Shown here: piece by piece, positions 35,995 to 43,885 of the stretch
Position numbering within the stretch: position 1 is the first letter of the stretch
Layout: each line of letters opens with the position of its first letter
From: Caryophanales bacterium UBA5603
GTDB lineage: Bacteria; Bacillota_I; Bacilli_A; Izemoplasmatales; Hujiaoplasmataceae
Assembly (NCBI GenBank): GCA_002424815.1
Contig: DILB01000018.1
Location: 1-64,000 of the forward strand
Direction of reading: 5' to 3'
Length of the DNA: 64,000 nucleotides
Notes under the pieces: model-generated
Told to the model about the DNA's origin: nothing
What the model saw: the letters and a program-made list of their open reading frames with translations, nothing else
Database searches by the model: none
Program-made: the position numbers and the translations under genes

Positions 35995-35995
35995 T

Positions 35996-36071
35996 GGAGG
36001 TTTAGCTCAGCTGGGAGAGCATCTGCCTTACAAGCAGAGGGTCGGCGGTTCGATCCCGTCAACCTCCACCA
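35996..36071 (+). tRNA. tRNA-Val (TAC)
   Basis: Acceptor GGAGGTT/AACCTCC, loop CTTACAA, encoded CCA. Last tRNA of the first run; a hairpin (36071-36088, ATCGGATT/AATCCGAT) with a weak T tail follows. Confidence 0.95.
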
Positions 36072-36129
36072 TCGGATTCCCAATCCGATTATTAAATCAT
36101 TATGTCAATTGTTTTGTGACAATACGCAG

Positions 36130-36161
36130 TTGACATTTCATGTTTCGTTTGATATTATAAT
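36130..36161 (+). promoter_or_regulatory. promoter of the second tRNA run
   Basis: TTGACA at 36130-36135, with TATTAT (36153-36158, 17-base spacing) or TATAAT (36156-36161) as the -10. Confidence 0.7.
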
Positions 36162-36178
36162 ATAGCACGAAAACATAT

Positions 36179-36255
<77 letters not shown>

Positions 36256-36256
36256 C

Positions 36257-36332
36257 GGTCCTGTGGTGTAGTGGTTAACATGCCTGCCTGTCACGCAGGA
36301 GATCGCGGGTTCAAGTCCCGTCGGGACCGCCA
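36257..36332 (+). tRNA. tRNA-Asp (GTC)
   Basis: Acceptor GGTCCTG/CGGGACC with one G-U pair, loop CTGTCAC, G discriminator, encoded CCA. Confidence 0.95.
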
Positions 36333-36337
36333 TTTTT

Positions 36338-36413
36338 GGCTCGGTAGCTCAGTTGGTAGAGCAATGGACTGAAAATCCATGTGTCGCCGGTTCAATCCCG
36401 GCCTGAGCCACCA
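36338..36413 (+). tRNA. tRNA-Phe (GAA), insertion site of the downstream units
   Basis: Acceptor GGCTCGG/CTGAGCC, loop CTGAAAA, encoded CCA. It is intact. Its 3' part from 36367 on recurs five times in the next 14 kb, so it is the probable attachment site for serial integration. Confidence 0.96.
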
Positions 36414-36450
36414 TTTGGAACGAATTCTAGCCCTTTTAAGGGCTTTTTTT
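36367..36450 (+). repeat. tRNA-Phe 3'-half plus terminator, native copy (copy 0)
   Basis: Reference copy of the repeat: 48-base core 36367-36414 (from GACTGAAAATCC in the anticodon arm to the CCA end), a spacer, then the terminator AGCCCTT/AAGGGCT plus Ts (36429-36450). The spacer after CCAT (TTGGAACGAATT) differs from the spacer shared by the other copies (ACGGTACGTAAT). Confidence 0.85.
36429..36450 (+). terminator. terminator of the second tRNA run
   Basis: AGCCCTT-TT-AAGGGCT followed by a T run. The same hairpin recurs after each downstream repeat copy. Confidence 0.88.
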
Positions 36451-36532
36451 ATTGTTTTTATTGTAATTTTACAAAAGGCAGTATCGACACATAGACATAC
36501 AACATTTAAAAATAAAAATACTATTAGAGCAA

Positions 36533-36561
36533 TTTACATGACTTTTCTTATATGCTATAAT
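36533..36561 (+). promoter_or_regulatory. promoter of unit 1
   Basis: TTTACA, 17 bases, TATAAT with TGc before the -10; about 100 bases after the terminator. Confidence 0.65.
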
Positions 36562-36701
36562 CTTGTTGGATTGTATGCATATGATAGTTAAATTGGGAAC
36601 TGTTTAAAAACCATACCAATCCACTATCGAAAGTTTCTCTTTATAGCTTTTTTTAATAATTAATATAGTTTTAAAAGTAAATAAGAAAGGAGAGACATTT
36701 T

Positions 36702-37505
36702 ATGGGTATATATGATAGTAGTAAAACAAGAGTTAATCCACTTATGGATTACTTAAAAATAAATAACAAGTTGCATGATTTTTTATCGAAATTATTGGCA
36801 AACAAGAACATAATATTTGATTTTGGAACAATTAATAAGATTAAATACGATTGTGTGGGAGAAAAAACATTAAAACCACTCAAAGACAGATTGTTGCACG
36901 CCATCAAGAATTTTAATGAAACAACAATACCTGAAAAAGCCTTAAAAGATTTTAATAAGAAAGAGCTATCAGAATCATTCAAAAAAAGAAAAGTACTGCT
37001 GTCGGCTAAGGATAATGATGATATCTATATAGAGGCAATCAATTACATTGAATCAAATTATGACAAAATCAACCAAGGTTCTACACATTGGGCAATTTTA
37101 GAAGGGTTCACACATCCCGATATATTCATTGAAACTACCAAGGCTTATTTTATTGGAGAAGCAAAAAGAACAGAAAGCGGACCAACACTAGAGACCACCT
37201 GGTCTAATAATAGAGATCAATTAATTCGGCATATTGAACCACTTTTAAAATGTAGCAAACCCGTTTTTCACTTTATGATTTGGGAACCAGGTGACAAACA
37301 TTATCGTAAAAACGATGATGCATATATGAAATATTTCAAAATATTAGATGACCCAAAGAATTATGTAGAATACTTGAAAGAACAGGTTGATCTAGAACTC
37401 AGTTATACAGCGGAAGAAATAGCTAACAACTATTTGGGTCATTTTGAATGGAATAAAATCAACGATATGTACGACAACCAAATTAATTTTTTGGATGAAA
37501 TATAA
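36702..37505 (+). CDS. putative PD-(D/E)XK nuclease-like protein (unit 1)
   Basis: I do not recognise a named family for this 267-residue protein. Residues about 128-155 read like a PD-(D/E)XK nuclease core: HWAILEGFTHPDIFIETT followed by AYFIGEAKR, giving a Glu, a PD and an E-x-K after a beta strand. The next stretch (WSNNRDQLIRHIEPLL) is a plausible conserved helix, and VFHFMIWEPGD a following strand. No HTH or membrane segment is seen. AAAGGAGAGAC precedes the ATG. It is the first gene after the intact tRNA-Phe, followed by an FtsZ-like small protein. A DNA-targeting defence nuclease is plausible but only inferred. Confidence 0.5.
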   Translation: MGIYDSSKTRVNPLMDYLKINNKLHDFLSKLLANKNIIFDFGTINKIKYDCVGEKTLKPLKDRLLHAIKNFNETTIPEKALKDFNKKELSESFKKRKVLLSAKDNDDIYIEAINYIESNYDKINQGSTHWAILEGFTHPDIFIETTKAYFIGEAKRTESGPTLETTWSNNRDQLIRHIEPLLKCSKPVFHFMIWEPGDKHYRKNDDAYMKYFKILDDPKNYVEYLKEQVDLELSYTAEEIANNYLGHFEWNKINDMYDNQINFLDEI

Positions 37506-37555
37506 AGTACTTTCATACATTATAGGATTTAATTTAAACCCAAGGAGATATATCT

Positions 37556-37924
37556 ATGGAGTGTGTTATAACAGATAAGAAAGTTATTCAAAAAGCGATT
37601 CAAGGCATTGTTGAATCAAACTCACTTATTTCATTAGATTTGAGTGATTTTGGTAATCTTAATGACATTTTGTGTTATATGGTTTTTAAACCAAATGAAG
37701 GAGATTGTGACTTCAAAACTATCATTAATGAATACGCATTAGTAAATACTAAAAGAATCATTGTAAATACAAAATCAAGAGATGATATTCCATTATCACT
37801 ACTTGAAAAAGTGTTGTCGAGTTTAAGAAAAGAATTTCATCAAGATATAAAGATATTATATGGATCTACGACCAATATAGGACTCAAAGAGACAATATTT
37901 GAAATTTTTATGATATTCGAGTAA
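37556..37924 (+). CDS. stand-alone FtsZ C-terminal-domain-like protein (unit 1)
   Basis: A 122-residue protein that aligns by eye with only the C-terminal domain of FtsZ. IQGIVESNSLISLDLSDF corresponds to the FtsZ VQGI...LINLDFADV segment, and HQDIKILYGSTTNIGLK corresponds to DQDVNMIFGSVINENLK (QD, GS, N and LK shared, no gaps), with strands continuing to the end (EIFMIFE for VTVIATGFE). The GTPase domain and its GGGTGTG tubulin signature are absent, and nothing FtsZ-like lies upstream. The gene has its own start with CCCAAGGAGATAT, so it is not a fragment caused by a frameshift. It could interfere with Z-ring assembly; this is inference. Confidence 0.6.
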   Translation: MECVITDKKVIQKAIQGIVESNSLISLDLSDFGNLNDILCYMVFKPNEGDCDFKTIINEYALVNTKRIIVNTKSRDDIPLSLLEKVLSSLRKEFHQDIKILYGSTTNIGLKETIFEIFMIFE

Positions 37925-37975
37925 ATATTCCTAAAATAAGATAATTAATATGATTTATAAGATGGGTTTAATCTA

Positions 37976-38386
37976 ATGAATAACATTGAATAAGCACTAA
38001 TAGGCATACAAGCAGCATCAAAAATACTTAACATCACACCGCCAGAAGTGTACTTTGCAATTGGTAGTGATTTTCCCAATCCAGAAATATCAAGCATCTA
38101 TAGACATAAAGATAATGAAATCCTATTCAATGAAGATTGGATCAATCGAAGTAATGAATTAGAAATCTTGGTGACAGCATTCAATGAAACAAGACATGCC
38201 TATCAATATCACTGTATAAAAACAAAATCAAGAGAAGATATTGAAACTATAATTGATTGGGAAAAAGAATTTAATCAATATTTAAGCCCTTCAGGTAAAA
38301 ATAACACAGAAAGTGACATTGATTATTTAAAGCAATCGATTGAAACGATTGAAAATCCATGTGTCGCCGGTTCAATTCCGGCCTGA
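37976..38386 (+). pseudogene. broken gene truncated by the tRNA-Phe repeat
   Basis: One reading frame runs from an ATG at 37976 to 38386 but has a TAA at codon 6 (37991-37993). After it the frame continues through ITPPEVYFAIG and FNETRHAYQYHCIK to the repeat. The FNETRHAYQY part resembles small proteins with an HELRHAYQ metallopeptidase-like motif, which normally continue well beyond this point. Here the coding sequence stops making sense at about 38347, where it runs into the repeat: the last residues ENPCVAGSIPA are translated tRNA sequence. So the gene has lost both ends of function, by nonsense mutation and by recombination at the repeat. Confidence 0.65.
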
Positions 38387-38428
38387 GCCACCATACGGTA
38401 CGTAATCTAGCCCTTTTAAGGGCTTTTT
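38347..38428 (+). repeat. tRNA-Phe 3'-half plus terminator, copy 1
   Basis: Core 38347-38394 differs from the native tRNA at two of 48 positions, followed by ACGGTACGTAAT and the same AGCCCTT/AAGGGCT terminator (38409-38428). It closes unit 1 (about 1.98 kb). Confidence 0.88.
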
Positions 38429-38503
38429 ATATTGTTTTTTTTGGATATATTTTGTAATTGCAATTTTTTTAATCTTTGACGTATACGATTATTGGTCTAT
38501 CTA

Positions 38504-38532
38504 TTGTATGATTATTTCTTATTTGCTATAAT
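38504..38532 (+). promoter_or_regulatory. promoter of unit 2
   Basis: TTGTAT, 17 bases, TATAAT with TGc before the -10; the spacing and position after the terminator match the unit 1 promoter. Confidence 0.6.
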
Positions 38533-38654
38533 CACATTACTTATGTTTTAACCGTTATCTTTTCAATTTTGATTGATTTATTAATACTTGTATCAGTTCA
38601 GTGAGTTCATACATCAAAATAGAAAATGAAAAAAATATAATTTTGGAGGATAGA

Positions 38655-39473
38655 ATGGATAACAATATTGTCTTAGAAAATATAAAAAAGTTTTACAGCA
38701 ATAAAAGATTTTATGAAACAAATATCGACACATATTTGGATAACGATAAAGGAGTGATTATAGTAAAATATAAAGATATATCACTTTCTCCGTTATCAAC
38801 AAAGATTGTTAGAATTTACCAAGATGATAAATGTATATCAAAGTGTAATGCTTTCGATAGGTACACCAAATTTCTTTGTGATGAACTCAAGTTCTTTGAT
38901 ATGCTGGATTATATAATTTGCCCGAAGTGTTCAGATGAAATTAAACAAGATATTACTGATTGGTTTAATAATTGCAAAGATTCTGAAGAAAACTTCATGG
39001 ATGATTTCATTAAGGCGTTAATGAAGATAAATGAAAAACAGAATTTTTTTAGATTAACCTATGATCACAGCTCGTCATTAATTCTTTTTGTAATAAACGA
39101 TTGGATGTCTGATCTAAAACTCGCAAAGTTTAGAACAAAAAAACTGTCAGAGATTTTGAATGAAATGCTGAGAGAAAAAAAGAAAGGTGCACCTGATATC
39201 TACAACAAAACACCAGATTCACCTTCTACGATAAACAGAATACTTAATGGAGAAACCGAAAAACCAAGTACAATTACCATATTGAAAATCGCTATTGTGC
39301 TTGAATGCTCACTGGAAGAGACGATAACGCTCTTGCACTCGGCAGGAAGGCACACTTGTCAACTTCAAGAACTCAGAATTTTAAAATTTATTATCGATAA
39401 GAATTATGATACATTTGAAATTGATACTGAGCTATACGATTGCGGATTTACACCTATATTTTCAAAAAAATAA
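38655..39473 (+). CDS. HTH-containing protein, probable regulator of unit 2
   Basis: A 272-residue protein of unknown family. The N-terminal about 160 residues are not recognised; there are isolated Cys residues (for example CPKC near 89). Residues about 164-227 look like an XRE-type helix-turn-helix: KLSEILNEML, then SPSTINRILNGETEKPSTITILKIAIVL and CSLEETITLL. A GTG at 38601 is in frame, but TTGGAGGATAGA before the ATG at 38655 decides the start. A terminator at 39470 separates it from the next operon, so it is its own transcription unit, likely controlling the neighbours (inference). Confidence 0.6.
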   Translation: MDNNIVLENIKKFYSNKRFYETNIDTYLDNDKGVIIVKYKDISLSPLSTKIVRIYQDDKCISKCNAFDRYTKFLCDELKFFDMLDYIICPKCSDEIKQDITDWFNNCKDSEENFMDDFIKALMKINEKQNFFRLTYDHSSSLILFVINDWMSDLKLAKFRTKKLSEILNEMLREKKKGAPDIYNKTPDSPSTINRILNGETEKPSTITILKIAIVLECSLEETITLLHSAGRHTCQLQELRILKFIIDKNYDTFEIDTELYDCGFTPIFSKK

Positions 39474-39505
39474 AACTGCGCATTCCTTGCACAGTTTTAT
39501 TTTTC
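39470..39505 (+). terminator. terminator after the HTH gene
   Basis: Stem ATAAAACTG/CAGTTTTAT followed by TTTTTCT; the first bases overlap the stop codon. Confidence 0.7.
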
Positions 39506-39579
39506 TCTTCATGCGATAATAATATCAAGATAAGTCTTCGCCTTTTTTTAACTATTATAAAAGAAAGAATTGGTGCAAC

Positions 39580-40458
39580 TTGAGGATAAATGTTAATGTA
39601 AATAAGAAACATCATTCAATGGAACTATATAGATTGTTTGAAGAAACACTAGATTATTCCTTATTTAACGGTAAAGAATTTAGTGTGATAAAATACTCAT
39701 TCAGTTTATTCATAAAAATGGATAAAAAATCCGCCAACAGCAAAATCATTGATGAATTAAGTCAAAATTATATATTTCTTGATTGGGATAGTTTATTAGT
39801 TTATTCCGATAATAAATATCATTATGAATTAATATCTATTCACACCCCAAGCAAAGATGAAATTGACCATTTTATCGAGTTTTATATGAGGCTAATAAAG
39901 GTTACTTTAAGCGAGACATCCCTTGTTTTGGACAAGAATGAAATGGAGAAGATTATTGAATTATCTGAGAAAAATCATTTTCACCAAGGATTAAGCATAA
40001 TAAAGGATTCTGAATTATTTGGTGGAATAAAAGCTTTTAGAGAATCATGTAATCTCAAAATAGATAGAGAGGATTTTGTAAACCCCAAAATGATTGACTA
40101 CTTTGACGTCATTCATTTCGATAATAAAGGAAGGTGGCTTGTGCAATATAGTGATGGTAATGCTGGGATGATGTTTAGTTCCTTTGATATGTATTGGTTC
40201 TATCCCGAAATATTGGAGTATGTTGATAAAGAACGATATGGTTTAAACTTTGGAGATGACGATATTTCTATAAGTCGATTTAAAACGCTATTATCCGAAA
40301 GTGAACTGGAATATGCAGTTCATCAGCGCGAAATAGAAGTCCAGTCAGTAATTAATCGATTTAACGAAAGAAAATTACGGCTTTTGCTTAACGCTGAACG
40401 ACTTTACTACATTTATTCGATTAATAGAATTGAACTGATCGTCGATCTGAGTTACTGA
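39580..40458 (+). CDS. unrecognised protein A of unit 2 operon
   Basis: A 292-residue protein with no family I recognise. Its first about 110 residues are related to the gene at 42324: LFNGKEFSVIKYSFSLF here against IFDGKKFNFITYSFYSF there, with the same strand pattern from the first residues (RINVNVNKK against RIVIELNK). The second half has WLVQYSDGNAGMMFSSFDMYWFYP and a helical tail. The start is TTG at 39580, since no in-frame ATG precedes residue 14 and homology begins at residue 2; the ribosome binding site is poor. No signal peptide or membrane segment. It is the first gene of an operon running to 43741. Confidence 0.55.
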   Translation: MRINVNVNKKHHSMELYRLFEETLDYSLFNGKEFSVIKYSFSLFIKMDKKSANSKIIDELSQNYIFLDWDSLLVYSDNKYHYELISIHTPSKDEIDHFIEFYMRLIKVTLSETSLVLDKNEMEKIIELSEKNHFHQGLSIIKDSELFGGIKAFRESCNLKIDREDFVNPKMIDYFDVIHFDNKGRWLVQYSDGNAGMMFSSFDMYWFYPEILEYVDKERYGLNFGDDDISISRFKTLLSESELEYAVHQREIEVQSVINRFNERKLRLLLNAERLYYIYSINRIELIVDLSY

Positions 40459-40470
40459 GGAGGAATTATA

Positions 40471-41586
40471 ATGAACGATAATAAAGACATAGTATATGAA
40501 ATAGATAACATTATATATACACTTCATGATAACTTTTCAGCAACAGTAATTGGAAACACTTTATGCAGGGTGGTCGATCTAGATATTCCAGGTAGAATCA
40601 CATATAATCAGGTTGAATATATAGTTGAGGAAATCGGGCAACAAGCATTCAAACAATGCAAATATATTGATTATACAATACTGCCGTCTTCAATAAAAAA
40701 AGTCTTTTCCGAGGCTTTTATGGAATCGACTATCACTTATTTAGACTTTACTCAGATTGTGGAACTTCATAAAGTTCAAATATTTGAGAAAATTTGCAGC
40801 GATTGCGTACGATTGAAGGGAGTCCGTTTGGCGGCCGGAATATTTGAACTTCCTGACCGCGGATTCTATAATTGTGTGAGATTGGAAGAAATCAACACCC
40901 CCTCGGGATTGATAAAGATCAAATCCAACTGCTTTTATAACTGCAAAAATTTGAAGCATTTTGATTTTACAAATGACATTGCTGAAATCGATGATAAAGC
41001 ATTTTATATGACAAGCATTAATTATTCGGAAATAGGATACCGGGTTGAAAAATTAGGAAGCGAGGTGTTTGGGGCAAACGACAATCTCTCTACCTTGGTT
41101 ATCTTTAATAAAAAAATAATTCCGCCAGCAGATTTTATTCCCAACACCCACCGAGTCACGGTTTATATTAAAGAGAAAAAGGAATCCGACAGAGCAAAAC
41201 AAATCATGGCACAATTATCCAATAACCATTTTTATGTGGTCGACGATTTTAATTTGCTAGAAAAACGCGGAATTAAATTCTTGTCGTTTGAACTGGACGT
41301 TGCCCGTGCCGTGGGATATAACGAGTCAAACCTGGATCCAAACACAAAAATAGTTGAGACTATTGGAGGCAGTCCGGTGACAGATTTTCAATCGGGTTTT
41401 CTTAAATACTCTCAAAAAATCACTTCTTGCACCTTTCCTAAATCCATCAAACGTATTAAAGGCCGGTGTTTTGAGGGGTGTAAAAATCTTAAACAAATAA
41501 CCTTCCGACACGATATTTCTCAACAAGAAGCCAATTGGGTAGTTTCCGAAGAAAATGTGGAAATTGTCATTGCGGCACATGAGTAA
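40471..41586 (+). CDS. leucine-rich-repeat (BspA-like) protein
   Basis: A 371-residue protein with BspA-type leucine-rich repeats. Repeats such as IGQQAFKQCKYIDYTILPSS, then RGFYNCVRLEEINTPSG and CFYNCKNLKHFDF recur from about 50 to 215, and again at 325-360 (GRCFEGCKNLKQITF). Most BspA proteins are secreted, but no signal peptide is present here, so this one should be cytoplasmic. GAGGAGGAATTATA before the ATG is a very strong ribosome binding site. In the operon it lies between protein A and an FtsK-like protein. Probably a protein- or peptide-binding sensor (inference). Confidence 0.75.
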   Translation: MNDNKDIVYEIDNIIYTLHDNFSATVIGNTLCRVVDLDIPGRITYNQVEYIVEEIGQQAFKQCKYIDYTILPSSIKKVFSEAFMESTITYLDFTQIVELHKVQIFEKICSDCVRLKGVRLAAGIFELPDRGFYNCVRLEEINTPSGLIKIKSNCFYNCKNLKHFDFTNDIAEIDDKAFYMTSINYSEIGYRVEKLGSEVFGANDNLSTLVIFNKKIIPPADFIPNTHRVTVYIKEKKESDRAKQIMAQLSNNHFYVVDDFNLLEKRGIKFLSFELDVARAVGYNESNLDPNTKIVETIGGSPVTDFQSGFLKYSQKITSCTFPKSIKRIKGRCFEGCKNLKQITFRHDISQQEANWVVSEENVEIVIAAHE

Positions 41587-41602
41587 AGGAGATTGTCATA
41601 AA

Positions 41603-42340
41603 TTGGAAAAACCAACCATTCGATTATTTGAAAATAGTCTTCAAGGGACTTTGGAGTATTCTTTGGTTCATGGGATGAATATCCTTGTAGGTTCAGACCG
41701 CCAAACGATTTTAGACCAAATCATTTATAATCTGGTGTATGACATTTTTTCAAAACATCCTGAAAAGATGATTAATTTTGACATCTGTTCAGGGAAATTC
41801 CAATATTCAGATGAGATAAAAGCATTATACCTTCGAAAACGAAAAGTCGTATCATCCGCAGACAGAATGATTCGCCTGCTCAAACGGATGAAGAAATTAT
41901 GTTATCGAAGACACCAAAAGTTTAAAGTGAGATGTGTGCGGACCATTGTAGAGAATAACCAGAAGATGAAAACCGAAGAAAATATAAAAAAAGTCATGCC
42001 CTACAAATTATTAATAATCGATACTTCGATTTTCATAAATGCAAAATCAAAAACCTGCATCGACAGTCTGTTGACGTGGATTACGCACCGTTCTCGATCG
42101 GTCGGCGTGAATGTAATTATCCTTACCACAAAACCGGCATCATGTTCTTTGGATATTCAAGACTATTTTCTTCCGAATAGAGTTTCATTTAGACTAGCTA
42201 ATCAGGAAGATTCCACGGCTATCTTTGGGGATGAAAGAGCCAGTTCAATTCCTGACGGCGGATGGTGTGTGGAGTCGATGGGATATTCCAGGATAAACAT
42301 TAACCAAAAGGGAGATGACAAAATTGAGAATTGTTATTGA
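41603..42340 (+). CDS. FtsK/HerA-like ATPase-fold protein with degenerate Walker motifs
   Basis: A 245-residue protein that follows the FtsK/SpoIIIE motor domain from end to end: GMNILVGSDRQTIL sits where FtsK has HLLVAGATGSGKS, NFDICSG where it has MIDPK, SADRMIRLLKRMKKLCYRR where it has the ALxxxxxEMERRY helix, and KLLIIDTS for Walker B. RSRSVGVNVIILTTKPAS, VSFRLANQEDS and PDGGWCVES complete the fold. The Walker A Lys-Ser/Thr and the Walker B Glu are missing, so ATP hydrolysis is unlikely. Start: TTG at 41603, 11 bases after AAAGGAG; an ATG at 41579 overlapping the upstream stop is possible. Such a subunit may be structural or regulatory. Confidence 0.65.
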   Translation: MEKPTIRLFENSLQGTLEYSLVHGMNILVGSDRQTILDQIIYNLVYDIFSKHPEKMINFDICSGKFQYSDEIKALYLRKRKVVSSADRMIRLLKRMKKLCYRRHQKFKVRCVRTIVENNQKMKTEENIKKVMPYKLLIIDTSIFINAKSKTCIDSLLTWITHRSRSVGVNVIILTTKPASCSLDIQDYFLPNRVSFRLANQEDSTAIFGDERASSIPDGGWCVESMGYSRININQKGDDKIENCY

Positions 42341-42764
42341 ACTCAACAAGGCGACAAGAGTTGAAATCGAGCCGTTTTCCATTTTTGAAAGAGAATTTAT
42401 CGAACCGATTTTTGATGGAAAAAAATTCAATTTTATAACGTATTCATTCTATTCTTTCTATAAAAAAGATGCTAAAAAGAGAAATCTTTCAGGGCCGGAT
42501 TTGAGTGGCTTTTCTAGATTATTTCATAGATCATTTGACTTTAAACTTGATAGCGGAGATACCTATGTCTTGATTAGAACTGTAAGCGATGACCTCGTAG
42601 AAATTGAAGATGCGATAGAGTATCTACGGAAAAGATATAAAAACAATCATTTTTCAGTAATAATTCATGATATCTATTTGGATAAAATAAACCCACTCGA
42701 TGAGTATAGATTGGGGAAATTCTTGGATACTTCGATAGATAAAGCCATGATTCCCTATTCGTGA
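42324..42764 (+). CDS. unrecognised protein A' of unit 2 operon (paralog of protein A N-terminus)
   Basis: A 146-residue protein related to the N-terminal half of the protein encoded at 39580 (IFDGKKFNFITYSFYSFYKKD matches LFNGKEF...KMDKK). It ends where protein A continues into a second domain. AAAGGGAG (42307-42314) fits a TTG start at 42324 with nine-base spacing, while the in-frame ATG at 42315 lies directly after that site. The TTG start also gives the same first residues as protein A. Overlaps the FtsK-like gene by 17 bases and the next gene by four (GTGA). Function unknown. Confidence 0.55.
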   Translation: MRIVIELNKATRVEIEPFSIFEREFIEPIFDGKKFNFITYSFYSFYKKDAKKRNLSGPDLSGFSRLFHRSFDFKLDSGDTYVLIRTVSDDLVEIEDAIEYLRKRYKNNHFSVIIHDIYLDKINPLDEYRLGKFLDTSIDKAMIPYS

Positions 42765-43741
42765 TTATGGAGATAGAACCAAAACATGAACCACTAATTG
42801 AGGTTAAAATGAAATCATATGAAGAAATTCAGTTGTTAAAAGATTTGTTATTTCGGTTAAACAAAGAGAAAGATAGAGTGTCACTTAGAAAAGTAGGGAG
42901 TAATTCAAATTTAATGAATGATCACTGCATTATTTCTGAAGCCTTTTTACTTTCGGCAGTTAAACTAGGGCTATCTGAAGCATCCACAGATTTAGGGGTT
43001 CTTTATAACCATTATTTTGAAATACCTAAGTTTAGTAAAGGATTTAACCATTACCTTAAAGCAGCAAAATCAGGCGATGCCAGAGCCATCCGATTATATT
43101 TGCGCGATTCGAGATGGTTTAATTTTAAGCGAGGGATAAATGAAATTATCAAACTGGGCTTACAATATGATGTCTCAGACGCAATTATGGCACATGCAAG
43201 GCAGCTTCTTAAAGCGGGTAAAATTGTAGAATCTATTGCTATTTTTGAAACCGCTAAGCACCGAGATCCAAACGCTTTAATCGAAATCGCCTTTTTGTAT
43301 AATGAGTTTCTTCAAAAGGGAGATACTGCATTAACCAAATTAAAAGAATTCGGAAAATATTGGTATAAAAAATTTTTAATAGCTAATCCTAACTTAGGGG
43401 ATAATGATTGGTTCTACTTATATAATTTGAGCGACCACACCATCGCGGAAAGAGGCTATAAATCTTTATCTGGTTTGATCAAGAAATCCGCCGATGTGGG
43501 GGACATTGAATCTTCCTTTGTTTATGCTTTATTTTTATTCACAGGAATTTGTATGTCTTCACCAAACGAAACTGAATCTAAATTATATCTGAATCAAGCA
43601 ATAGCTGGAGGGATACCAAATGCAAAAAAGATAAAAAAGGCGTTTGATGATGCCAATTATGAAGTATGGATCGAGGATCTGTCCGACGAGGAGACGGATG
43701 AATATCCCCAAGCGGACACAGAAAGAAAACAAATGGAGTAA
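42761..43741 (+). CDS. Sel1/TPR-repeat protein
   Basis: A 326-residue helical repeat protein. Sel1-like pairs are visible at about 55-115 (AFLLSAVKLGLSEASTDLGVLY, then GFNHYLKAAKSGDARAIRLYL) and 235-300 (GLIKKSADVGDIESSFVYALFL, then LYLNQAIAGGIPNAKK). The tail is acidic. No signal peptide, although many Sel1 proteins are secreted. The GTG at 42761 overlaps the upstream stop as GTGA; an ATG at 42767 is possible. It is the last gene of the operon, and the Sel1 fold implies protein-protein contact. Confidence 0.7.
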   Translation: MIMEIEPKHEPLIEVKMKSYEEIQLLKDLLFRLNKEKDRVSLRKVGSNSNLMNDHCIISEAFLLSAVKLGLSEASTDLGVLYNHYFEIPKFSKGFNHYLKAAKSGDARAIRLYLRDSRWFNFKRGINEIIKLGLQYDVSDAIMAHARQLLKAGKIVESIAIFETAKHRDPNALIEIAFLYNEFLQKGDTALTKLKEFGKYWYKKFLIANPNLGDNDWFYLYNLSDHTIAERGYKSLSGLIKKSADVGDIESSFVYALFLFTGICMSSPNETESKLYLNQAIAGGIPNAKKIKKAFDDANYEVWIEDLSDEETDEYPQADTERKQME

Positions 43742-43885
43742 ATTGCATGATTGACAATATACTGTTGTCAACAGAGGCTCTATATGTAATTGAAAGAAAA
43801 GACTTCTCGGTTTGAGTATATTGGCCGGGAAACTAAAATAATAACAATAATATGACTATTATAGAAGAAAAAGGGGTATTTAATT

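Noticed and set aside
35873..36133. Plus-strand ORF of 86 codons over tRNA-Leu, Ala and Val
   Set aside because: It is fully covered by tRNA genes.
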